Source: an uncultured Coriobacteriales bacterium (GTDB taxonomy: Bacteria > Actinomycetota > Coriobacteriia > Coriobacteriales > Atopobiaceae). From it: DNA of 6,901 nucleotides. The notes beneath the pieces were generated by a model. It searched no databases and was not told the origin of the DNA. It saw only the letters and a program-made list of their open reading frames with translations. The stretch is taken from the NCBI GenBank assembly GCA_946530775.1, contig CAMNAH010000061.1:1-6901 (forward strand), written 5' to 3'. The stretch's first letter is position 1. The number at the start of each line of letters is the position of its first letter. Below, in pieces: positions 1 through 5,449 of the stretch. The position numbers and the translations under genes were made by a program.

Positions 1-154
1 CCATGACCTTCAAGAGCGTGGACTTGCCCATGCCGTTGGGGCCCACGACGCCGATTTTGGCGCCAGGATAGACGCCCACGGTGACGTCGTCGAGGATGAC
101 CTTGTCGCCGACCGCTTTGCGCGCCTTGTACATCTGGTAGACGAACTCAGCCAT
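1..154 (-). CDS. ettA: Energy-dependent translational throttle protein EttA (ABC-F ATPase), N-terminal fragment
   Basis: Only the first 51 codons are inside the window; the gene continues past position 1. ABC-F proteins are soluble tandem-ATPase factors that bind the ribosomal E site. EttA gates entry into elongation according to the ATP/ADP ratio. The fragment begins MAEFVYQMYKARKAVGDK, with the MAxFVYxM opening typical of EttA, then PGAKIGVVG and a Walker A motif GPNGMGKST at residues 38-46 (Lys44, Ser45). No membrane segment is seen. The ATG is supported by an AGGAG sequence five nucleotides upstream. It is transcribed in the same direction as the unknown gene at 291-1274 but has its own candidate promoter. 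ABC-F membership is certain from the sequence seen; EttA rather than another ABC-F subfamily rests on the N-terminal match. Confidence 0.9.
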   Translation of the reverse strand, partial: MAEFVYQMYKARKAVGDKVILDDVTVGVYPGAKIGVVGPNGMGKSTLLKVM

Positions 155-185
155 GGAAGCTCCTGTTCTCGTAGGGGTTCAATCA

Positions 186-191
186 ATTGTA
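186..191 (-). promoter_or_regulatory. Candidate -10 element for ettA
   Basis: Read on the minus strand this is TACAAT, five of six matches to the sigma-70 consensus, about 32 nt before the ettA start codon. That predicts a leader of roughly 25 nt. I see no convincing -35 hexamer at 16-18 bp. The call rests on the -10 and its position only. Confidence 0.4.
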
Positions 192-242
192 GATGATGAT
201 CTAGCCCGTTCCCCGTTCAGCAAAGATAAGGGCCTCAACAAT

Positions 243-272
243 CGGTACATATCTCGGCCGAGAAATGTGACG
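243..272. repeat. 30-bp palindrome, left copy (post-stop hairpin or operator)
   Basis: The left arm CGGTACATATCTCG and the right part CGAGAAATGT form an inverted repeat interrupted by one A-A mismatch; the outermost bases are less symmetric here than in the copy at 1552-1581. The two copies share 27 of 30 bases in the same orientation. This copy starts 18 nt after the TAA of the minus-strand gene that ends at 291. No T-run follows on the minus strand, so it is not a canonical intrinsic terminator. A U-less terminator, an mRNA-stabilising hairpin, a protein-binding palindrome or a dispersed genomic repeat are all possible. Confidence 0.75.
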
Positions 273-290
273 ATGCTACGTTTCCGCCGC

Positions 291-1274
291 TTATCGCTTT
301 GCCGTTCTGAGCTCGTCTAGAGAAATGTGATGATACCTAAATGAGTTAATGGCATTGAGAAGACGCTGGACCTTATCCCGTTCGGGAAATCGCCCTGCAT
401 CCACCCCAAGATTCCCAGCAAGCCATCTACCCAGCAATAGCATCTGTCGTGCGCTCTTTACCTGCTGAGATGTGGCGAATCGAACTGCATAGCCCTCGGA
501 CTCCATAGCGGAAGCGCGCGTCAGGTCATCTCCGAAACGCCCTTCATGTCTCAGGCGCCCCTGGGCCTCGAGCGCCGTCTTCCCATCGCGCCACACCATG
601 TCCCCTTCAAGATAACCTGACCCCCAGATCGCCCGTCCCTCCCTGCCGAGGGTAATCGGATGGTTCATGCAAGGCATCTCTAGGCCGAGCCCGCCCAGAG
701 CAGTGGGTGCCGTAAGCGCGAGCAACAGCCTTGCCTCCAAGGGAGACCTGCATTTCTTCCCTACGAGCGCCAGGGCTTCGCGCAGCTTATCCGAGCAAGA
801 TTCTCTCTTTATCAGGCGACTGAACCGCTGCAGGTCGTCGATGCCGGTGAGTTGCGGCCGTCGTATAAAGCCATCCTCCGAACCTTCGTCGATGGCAATA
901 ATCCCGCAATACATCATGAGCATAAGCACGCGGGAGACCAGCGGCCTGCCTCGCATCTCGAGAGCGGCGTTGAACTCGGGCGAAGCCACGAAGATGCCGT
1001 TGCCGACATCGATCAGCGAACCCTCGGGAACCTTGCCGCTCCACACATGGGCCTTGCAGCCTTTCCGGTGCGTCCGCAGCTCTTGGGCGGGGACAAGCAA
1101 GCTGACGGGCACATGAAGCGCGGCGGGGAGATGGTCGAGGCGTCGTGTCTCGTCCGCAGTTGCCCTGCAGTCTCTCAGAGCGGAAGTGTCATATACTCCG
1201 AACGTCTTGATCGCCTTGAACGATATGAGGTTGAGGACCTTCTCGGCTGAGTCGAGACAAAGGCAGATGCTCAT
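291..1274 (-). CDS. Unknown protein with PD-(D/E)XK nuclease-like (Vsr/DUF559/AbiEi-type) C-terminal domain
   Basis: No named gene is recognised. The 327-aa product has no signal peptide or membrane segment, so it should be cytoplasmic. Residues about 50-130 (PVSLLVPAQE, then HVWSG, GNGIFVASPEF and a hydrophobic helix ending YCGIIAID) look like the middle region of AbiEi-like/DUF559-like proteins of Coriobacteriia. Residues about 177-285 carry a plausible PD-(D/E)XK layout: Glu180 in SPLEARL, Asp225 in YLEGDMVW and Glu236-Ala-Gln238 in TALEAQG, followed by FGDDLTR and GYAVRFATSQQ, where a final strand and helix would lie. Gln in place of the catalytic Lys is seen in some members of the superfamily. 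The ATG has a GGGAGG at 1279-1284, four nucleotides away. Base composition is less G/C-rich than the neighbours, which suggests transfer or relaxed selection. A repeated palindrome lies on each side and a Pho-box-like array lies upstream. A defence, antitoxin or regulatory role is possible but unproven. Confidence 0.7.
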   Translation of the reverse strand: MSICLCLDSAEKVLNLISFKAIKTFGVYDTSALRDCRATADETRRLDHLPAALHVPVSLLVPAQELRTHRKGCKAHVWSGKVPEGSLIDVGNGIFVASPEFNAALEMRGRPLVSRVLMLMMYCGIIAIDEGSEDGFIRRPQLTGIDDLQRFSRLIKRESCSDKLREALALVGKKCRSPLEARLLLALTAPTALGGLGLEMPCMNHPITLGREGRAIWGSGYLEGDMVWRDGKTALEAQGRLRHEGRFGDDLTRASAMESEGYAVRFATSQQVKSARQMLLLGRWLAGNLGVDAGRFPERDKVQRLLNAINSFRYHHISLDELRTAKR

Positions 1275-1312
1275 GGAGCCTCCCGGAAGAATACGTTTTC
1301 ATGTGGGATCCT

Positions 1313-1318
1313 TCTATA
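1313..1318 (-). promoter_or_regulatory. Candidate -10 element of the activator-type promoter for the gene at 291-1274
   Basis: The minus strand reads TATAGA, four of six matches to consensus, 38 nt before the ATG, giving a predicted leader of about 30 nt. The -35 position (AGGTTC at 17 bp spacing) does not resemble TTGACA. It falls inside the 11-bp repeat array, as in promoters where an activator replaces the -35 contact. Confidence 0.5.
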
Positions 1319-1323
1319 CCAAA

Positions 1324-1400
1324 GCGATCTGACAGGAACCTGACACCTAGCTGACGCTTATCTGGCGCCAAACTGACAATCCGAGCGCGCGTATCTGGCA
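1324..1400 (-). promoter_or_regulatory. 11-bp direct-repeat array resembling Pho boxes (OmpR/PhoB-type operator)
   Basis: On the minus (coding) strand, hexamers of the form YGYCAG recur exactly every 11 bp. They are TGTCAG (1334-1329), TGTCAG (1345-1340), CGTCAG (1356-1351), CGCCAG (1367-1362) and TGTCAG (1378-1373). A degenerate unit follows at 1389-1379, and TGCCAG (1400-1395) is again in phase. The spacers differ in sequence, so this is a binding-site array rather than a simple tandem duplication. The TGTCA core and 11-bp period match the E. coli Pho box (CTGTCAT-N4 repeated). The promoter-proximal unit ends 10 bp before TATAGA, as in PhoB-activated promoters. The regulator is inferred; any winged-helix OmpR/PhoB-family response regulator could use such a site. 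Confidence 0.65.
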
Positions 1401-1492
1401 AAACGCGCTGGGCATTTCTGGAACTGTCTGCCTTGCCTCATGGGCCGTCTCTACGGAAAGACCATCGTTTGTCGTTTACCGCATTTACCATC

Positions 1493-1519
1493 GGTGCACT
1501 TCTCGCAAGAGAAGATGCC
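1493..1519. repeat. Small hairpin; degenerate relative of the flanking palindrome
   Basis: CTTCTC and GAGAAG (1499-1504 and 1509-1514) form a perfect 6-bp stem closed by a GCAA loop on the plus strand. Around it, GGTGCA at 1493 and ATGCC at 1515-1519 align with GGTACAT and ATGTACC of the 30-bp palindrome, so this looks like a decayed copy. It lies about 60 nt from the intact copy at 1552-1581. Relatedness is judged by eye and could be coincidence. Confidence 0.4.
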
Positions 1520-1551
1520 TGGCAATGCATCTACCTGCGAATTTGTACGAG

Positions 1552-1581
1552 CGGTACATATCTCGACCGAGAAATGTACCG
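1552..1581. repeat. 30-bp palindrome, right copy (post-stop hairpin or operator)
   Basis: CGGTACATATCTCG and CGAGAAATGTACCG are 14-nt arms, complementary except for one A-A mismatch, separated by two bases. This is the more perfect of the two copies. It begins 23 nt after the TAG of the deacetylase gene in transcription order, a placement very like that of the copy at 243-272, and it has the same orientation. There is no T-run after it on the minus strand. A transcription-end or RNA-stabilising hairpin is the simplest reading; a dispersed repeat family or binding site is also possible. Confidence 0.8.
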
Positions 1582-1604
1582 TTAGATATGCGACAAAACC
1601 TTTC

Positions 1605-2714
1605 CTACCACACCGAGCCCTGGTAGTACTCGAGGCCGTTGCCGCCCACGATGCGGACGCGCGGCAGACGCGTGGGATCGGAGCCGGGATACACGAAGTC
1701 GTATTCGGTGGTGAAGGCGCAGAGGATCCCCACGCGCTCGCAGGCCGCCGGCGAGACGTCGCTCACATCGCCGTAGGGATAGGCGAAGGCGGCGTTCGTG
1801 CCGAGAATGTCTGCCGCATGCTGCAGATCGTCCACCAGCTCGTCCTCGGAGAGGTCGTAGATCACGCCGCCATGGCCTATGCCGGAGTAGCCCGCGTGGT
1901 GCATGTAGTAGCTGTGCGACTCGAAGCAGATGTAGGGGCTCGCATAGGTGTTGAGCATGTAGTCGATGTCATCGCGGTTGCACTCGGTGAACGAGGTGGC
2001 TGTGACCCCGTACTTCTCGAGCAGCGGGATGCCGTGGTCCAAGAAGCCGTACTCGCCGTCGTCGAAGGTGAGGATGACGCTCCTGTCGGGCAGCGAGTGG
2101 CTGCCGTCGATGTAGGCGCGCAGCTCGGCCCAGGAAGGATAGTAGAAGCCGGCCTCGGTGAGCCAGGCAAGCTGCTCCTCGAGCTCCGTGGTCGACACAT
2201 AGTTGGCGTTCAGATCCTCGGGCGGGTTGGCGGGATCATAGACGTAGTGGTACATCAGCACGGCGATGCCGTCATCGTCCCAGCCGGCATCATCGGTTAC
2301 GCGCACGGTGCGCTCGGCGCGGGCGACCGAGCCCTCATCGTCGGTCACGGTATAGGTGACGGTGTAGGTGCCGGGCGTCGCGGTATCGACGTTGCCGCTT
2401 ATCTGCACGCGATCGGAGAGGCTCTTGCTCGCACGCGTGTCGCGCGCCAGGCAGCCGGGCTCCACATACGTCTCGCCCGTGCGCACGATGGTCTCGTGGC
2501 TTCCGCAGAGCGTCATGACGATATGCTCGGCCGAAGGTGCATCGGGAGCGCCCTCTGCGATGATCGCAGGATCCCCGGAACCCAAGGCGCCAAGAGGCTC
2601 CGCTGCGCCCGATACAAGGCGATACAGGTAGACCACGCCGAAGACGACGCCGGCGAAAAGAAGGGCACAGATAGCGGCGAGCACGCCGAGGCCATAGTCG
2701 CGTTCACGTTTCAT
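1605..2714 (-). CDS. Membrane-anchored polysaccharide deacetylase (CE4) with N-terminal Ig-like domain
   Basis: The 369-aa product is expected to remove acetyl groups from N-acetylated surface glycans such as peptidoglycan or exopolysaccharide, outside the membrane. Residues 1-8 are charged, residues about 9-32 form one membrane segment (signal anchor), residues about 65-140 are a DUF5011-like Ig fold (TGETYVEPG, then TPGTYTVTYTVTDDEG) and residues about 147-360 are the CE4 domain. CE4 motifs visible are AVLMYHYV, TFDDGEYG (216-223, Asp218 as base and Asp219 as metal ligand), SHSYYMHH (metal ligands His267 and His272, the H-x4-H spacing of the IcaB/PgaB-like subgroup), FAYPYG (310-315) and LPRVRI (350-355). 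An upstream in-frame ATG at 2763-2765 lies inside the preceding gene and lacks a ribosome site. The ATG at 2712-2714 has AGGTGG eight nucleotides before it and places the membrane segment correctly. It follows the GH2 gene by 25 nt, probably in one transcript. The exact glycan is unknown. Confidence 0.88.
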   Translation of the reverse strand: MKRERDYGLGVLAAICALLFAGVVFGVVYLYRLVSGAAEPLGALGSGDPAIIAEGAPDAPSAEHIVMTLCGSHETIVRTGETYVEPGCLARDTRASKSLSDRVQISGNVDTATPGTYTVTYTVTDDEGSVARAERTVRVTDDAGWDDDGIAVLMYHYVYDPANPPEDLNANYVSTTELEEQLAWLTEAGFYYPSWAELRAYIDGSHSLPDRSVILTFDDGEYGFLDHGIPLLEKYGVTATSFTECNRDDIDYMLNTYASPYICFESHSYYMHHAGYSGIGHGGVIYDLSEDELVDDLQHAADILGTNAAFAYPYGDVSDVSPAACERVGILCAFTTEYDFVYPGSDPTRLPRVRIVGGNGLEYYQGSVW

Positions 2715-2739
2715 GCTGCGTTCCACCTGCGTTTTTGAA

Positions 2740-4539
2740 TCAGAGCTTGACGACTCTCCTATCATATGTCATCAAACCGTTGGTCTCCTCCTCGACATCC
2801 GCGACCTGCGTGTAGACAAACCCCGAAAGGCCCTCCGCCTCGAGCGCATCCACGCCGGCGAGAAGATCGCGCAGCTCGGCGCGCCATTCGTCGATGGAGG
2901 CGAAATCGGCATAGCCGTAGCTCTTGGGGCAGGTCGCATGGGCGCTATCGTGCCACGTGAGGCCGCCGAACTCGCTGATCACGCGGGCACGGGGCTCGTT
3001 GGCATGGTCATCCCAGACCTTCTGGGGCCTGAAGTAGTTGTGGATGCCCTGATAATCGCCCGTGCCCTGGTCGTACCAGCCGCTCACCGAGAGGATGGGG
3101 CGCGAGGGGTCGAGGGCGCGCACCATGCGCGTGGCCTCGCCGGCCGAGAACTGCCCCCAGCTCTCGTTGAAGAGCACCCACGTCACGATCGAGGGATGCC
3201 CCGAGAGGCGTTTCACGGCTGCGCGCGTCGTGGCCGTCCATTCCTCGCGGTATGCGGCGTTGCCTGCAGCGAGCTTCTTCCAGGCGTCGGGCGTGCTGTC
3301 GTCGATGGACGTCCACGAGCCCGAGAACAGCGTGGGCTTCTGCTGCGTCTGCCAGGCGGAGAGCTCGTCGCCGCCGCTCACCATGTCCTGCCATACGAGC
3401 ATGCCGAGACGGTCGCAATGGTAGTAGAAGCGCTCGCGCTCGAGCTTGATGTGCATGCGGAACATGTTGAAGCCGAGATTCTTGCAGGTCTCGAGGTCGA
3501 AGACGAGCGCCTCGTCGGAGGGCGCCGTCATGAGGCCGTCGGGCCAGTAACCCTGGTTGAGCAGCCCGCGCAGGAAGAGGGGCTTGTGGTTCAGGCAGAA
3601 GCGCGGCACGCCGTCCTCATCGGGCTCGACGGTGGCCGTGCGGAAGGCGCAGTAGCTCTTCACGCGGTCCTCGCCATAGGCGATGACGAGCCGGTAGAGA
3701 TGCGGGTCGTCGGGCGACCAGAGATGGACGTCGCCCAGCTCGATCACCATGCCGTCGGGGCTTCCCGTGCCCTCGGCAACGGCGGTCCAGCCGTCCAGGA
3801 CGGCGACGGTGAGCGACAGGGCGTCTCCGCTGGTCTCGGCGCGCACGGTGAGCCGCTTCGCATCCGCATCGGGCTCGAGGAAGAGCGCGGTTATATGCTG
3901 CTCGGGCACCACTTCGAGCCAGACGCTCTGCCAGATGCCCGACTGCGCCGTGTACCACATGGTGCCGCGGTCGATGCGCTGCTTGCCGCGGAGCTGGCTG
4001 CCCTTCTCGCACGGGTCGAAGACCTGCACGCGCAGGCTGTTCTCGCCGGGTTTCAGCTGATCGGTGATGTCGCAGGAAAACGGCAGGTATCCGCCCTTAT
4101 GCTCGGCGACCTTGGCGCCGTTCACCCACACCGAGCACGCCCAGTCCACGGCCTCGAAATGCAGGATCGCGCGCTCGGTGCCCACGAGCTTGGGCGCCTC
4201 GAACGTGCGCTCCTCAACAAGCAGGCAGTTCTCGGGCGGACGCTTGCCCACGCCGGAGAGCGGCGCCTCGGGCGAGAAGGGCACCACGATGTTGCCGTCC
4301 TTCTCGAGATGCCCCAAGTCATCGTGCCACGCGACCTCGGGATGCGCGCACGGAACGAACGCATAGCCCCAGATGCCGTTGAGCGATATCCAGCGGTCGC
4401 GCTCCATCTGGGGATTGGGGTGCTCGGGAAGCAGGTTGGCGGCGTCGAGCGCAGCGCCCCACTCGGTGGTGAGGCGGGCAAGCTCGCCGGTCTGCGGTTT
4501 ATGGAACCCGCTTTTGATCACGCGGCGGAGAAACAGCAC
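2740..4539 (-). CDS. Glycoside hydrolase family 2 protein (beta-galactosidase/beta-glucuronidase-like)
   Basis: The 599-aa product is a retaining exo-glycosidase of clan GH-A with no signal peptide, so it is probably cytoplasmic. Domains in order are a sugar-binding jelly roll (about 50-180, with RWISLNGIWGYAF and ILHFEAVDWACSVWVNG), an Ig-like sandwich (about 205-302) and a TIM barrel (about 310-595). In the barrel, the acid/base is Glu459 in WVLFNESWG and the nucleophile is Glu523 in ISEFGG; LFLRGLLNQGYWPDG and GFNMFRMH are also family-typical. Length is close to beta-glucuronidases, but the NKKG-type motif that contacts glucuronate in E. coli GusA is absent and the protein ends at NGLMTYDRRVVKL. 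Substrate therefore stays open (galactoside, mannoside, glucuronide or other). The start is GTG at 4537-4539 because AAGGAGG lies four nucleotides upstream. An ATG 44 codons earlier has no ribosome site and would overlap the divergent lysozyme gene. It is first in the unit with the deacetylase. Confidence 0.9.
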   Translation of the reverse strand: MLFLRRVIKSGFHKPQTGELARLTTEWGAALDAANLLPEHPNPQMERDRWISLNGIWGYAFVPCAHPEVAWHDDLGHLEKDGNIVVPFSPEAPLSGVGKRPPENCLLVEERTFEAPKLVGTERAILHFEAVDWACSVWVNGAKVAEHKGGYLPFSCDITDQLKPGENSLRVQVFDPCEKGSQLRGKQRIDRGTMWYTAQSGIWQSVWLEVVPEQHITALFLEPDADAKRLTVRAETSGDALSLTVAVLDGWTAVAEGTGSPDGMVIELGDVHLWSPDDPHLYRLVIAYGEDRVKSYCAFRTATVEPDEDGVPRFCLNHKPLFLRGLLNQGYWPDGLMTAPSDEALVFDLETCKNLGFNMFRMHIKLERERFYYHCDRLGMLVWQDMVSGGDELSAWQTQQKPTLFSGSWTSIDDSTPDAWKKLAAGNAAYREEWTATTRAAVKRLSGHPSIVTWVLFNESWGQFSAGEATRMVRALDPSRPILSVSGWYDQGTGDYQGIHNYFRPQKVWDDHANEPRARVISEFGGLTWHDSAHATCPKSYGYADFASIDEWRAELRDLLAGVDALEAEGLSGFVYTQVADVEEETNGLMTYDRRVVKL

Positions 4540-4543
4540 GGAT

Positions 4544-4550
4544 CCTCCTT
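4544..4550 (-). promoter_or_regulatory. Ribosome binding site that sets the GTG start of the GH2 gene
   Basis: The minus strand reads AAGGAGG followed by ATCC and then GTG. This near-perfect site fixes translation at 4539. No other in-frame ATG, GTG or TTG close by has a comparable site, so the 44 extra residues of the longer open frame are very unlikely to be translated. Confidence 0.75.
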
Positions 4551-4574
4551 CAAACGTCTTCCATGTATCTGTCG

Positions 4575-4580
4575 TATAGT
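4575..4580 (+). promoter_or_regulatory. Candidate -10 element for the lysozyme-asparaginase unit in the divergent intergenic region
   Basis: TATAGT matches the sigma-70 -10 consensus at five of six positions and lies 35 nt before the lysozyme ATG. I find no good -35 hexamer. The gap between the divergent starts is only 76 nt (4540-4615), so promoters for both directions must overlap. On the minus strand a TTGCCA (4593-4588) could act as a -35 for the GH2 gene, but a matching -10 is weak. Confidence 0.4.
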
Positions 4581-4615
4581 GTATCGCTGGCAAAACGGCA
4601 CGTCGGAGGGAACGC

Positions 4616-5440
4616 ATGGAGCGGCAAGGGAGAACGGCAGACGGAATCGCGGCGATGCTCGTCGCAGCCATATTGCTGCTCTGCGGCTGCTCTGAGAGCG
4701 ACGTTTACTCGGGCGGGCCGAGCGCGCCGGTCGACATCTACGACGAGGCCATCGAGTCCCCGTACGACTGGGACAACCTCGTCTGGGACGAGCGCGGACG
4801 CGCAACGTACGTGGTCGACGGCCAGGTGCGCTCGCGCACGGGCATCGACGTCTCAGAGCATAACGAGAGCATCGACTGGGATGCGGTCGCCTCCGACGGC
4901 ATCGAGTTCGTCTATATCCGCGCAGCATGGCGCGGATCGACCGAGGGCGGGCTCTACGAGGACGAGCGCTTCGAGGAGTACCTCGAGGGCGCCCGCGCGG
5001 CGGGGCTCGACGTGGGCCTCTACGTGTATTCGCAGGCCACGAGCGAAGCCGAGGGCCGCGAGGAGGCGGAGTTCGTGCTCGACCTGCTCGATGGGCGCAG
5101 CCTCGAGCTTCCCATCGCCTTCGACCACGAGACCACCGCGGAAGGCACGGGACGCGCCGACGGCTCCGGTCGCGAGGAGCTCACAGCCGCCGCGCGCGCC
5201 TTCTGCGATACGGTCGAGGCCGCCGGCTATGATGCCCTCGTCTACGGCAACGCCCACGATCTCGCGCGCCTCGACACGCTCTCCTTCGCACGCGAGGGCT
5301 ACTGGTTCGCGGAGTACAGCGATGCCCCCTCCGTACCCCTCGAGCTGTACCTGTGGCAATATACGTACCAGGGCTCGGTGGCGGGCATCTCCACCACGGT
5401 CGACCTGAACATCGAGCTTGTGAACGCTCTCGACGAGTAG
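4616..5440 (+). CDS. GH25 lysozyme-like lipoprotein (N-acetylmuramidase)
   Basis: The 274-aa product should cleave the MurNAc-GlcNAc beta-1,4 bond of peptidoglycan at the outer face of the membrane. Residues 1-25 are a lipoprotein signal: Arg residues, a hydrophobic stretch (MLVAAILLL) and lipobox LCGC with Cys25 as the lipidated residue. A linker of about 45 residues precedes the GH25 barrel (about 73-272). Family signatures are TGIDVSEHN (Asp78), FVYIRAAWRG, GLYVYSQA, FDHE (Asp170 and Glu172, the catalytic D-x-E pair) and the closing LWQYT, GSVAGI and VDLN (Asp263). There is no SH3b, LysM or choline-binding repeat, so the lipid anchor alone localises it. The ATG has GGAGG seven to eight nucleotides upstream. 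It is divergent from the GH2 and deacetylase genes and 9 nt ahead of the asparaginase gene. A growth or remodelling muramidase fits better than a phage endolysin because of the lipobox and context. Confidence 0.92.
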   Translation: MERQGRTADGIAAMLVAAILLLCGCSESDVYSGGPSAPVDIYDEAIESPYDWDNLVWDERGRATYVVDGQVRSRTGIDVSEHNESIDWDAVASDGIEFVYIRAAWRGSTEGGLYEDERFEEYLEGARAAGLDVGLYVYSQATSEAEGREEAEFVLDLLDGRSLELPIAFDHETTAEGTGRADGSGREELTAAARAFCDTVEAAGYDALVYGNAHDLARLDTLSFAREGYWFAEYSDAPSVPLELYLWQYTYQGSVAGISTTVDLNIELVNALDE

Positions 5441-5449
5441 GGGCATCGG

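Larger units (their letters stand above)
1402..1604. other. Noncoding gap between the unknown gene's promoter and the deacetylase stop codon
   Basis: No convincing gene is seen. A plus-strand open frame enters here at 1440 but only because it is the mirror of the minus-strand deacetylase. The gap contains a small hairpin at 1499-1514, a repeated palindrome at 1552-1581 and a short minus-strand pair GGTAAATGC/GGTAAACGA near 1474-1491. It is richer in A/T than the flanking genes. Confidence 0.5.

Noticed and set aside
1324..1400. CRISPR-like or simple tandem repeat
   Set aside because: The units are 11 bp with only six conserved bases and different spacers. CRISPR repeats are much longer, and a tandem duplication would conserve the whole unit.
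1189..1401. Minus-strand frame of 70 codons overlapping the promoter array and the start of the unknown gene
   Set aside because: It has no ribosome site or recognisable sequence. The phased repeats and the -10 element explain this stretch better.
243..1581. Insertion sequence bounded by inverted repeats
   Set aside because: The two boundary palindromes are in the same orientation, no transposase is encoded between them, and no target-site duplication is evident. A non-autonomous cassette cannot be excluded but is not shown.
1440..2738. Plus-strand open frame of 432 codons opposite the deacetylase gene
   Set aside because: Its translation is low-complexity in Val, Ala, Gly and His with no recognisable domain, while the minus strand encodes clear CE4 motifs. 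G/C at third positions leaves the opposite strand free of stops.
2715..2765. ATG start at 2765 for the deacetylase, adding 17 residues
   Set aside because: It lies inside the GH2 coding sequence without a ribosome site, and the added Ser-rich stretch sits before the charged start of the signal anchor.
4540..4671. ATG start at 4671 for the GH2 gene, adding 44 residues
   Set aside because: There is no ribosome site, it would overlap the start of the divergent lysozyme gene, and the extra residues do not match the family. GTG at 4539 has an AAGGAGG.
2713..4695. Plus-strand open frame of 660 codons opposite the GH2 gene
   Set aside because: It is the antisense mirror of a gene with intact GH2 catalytic motifs, lacks a ribosome site and has no family resemblance.
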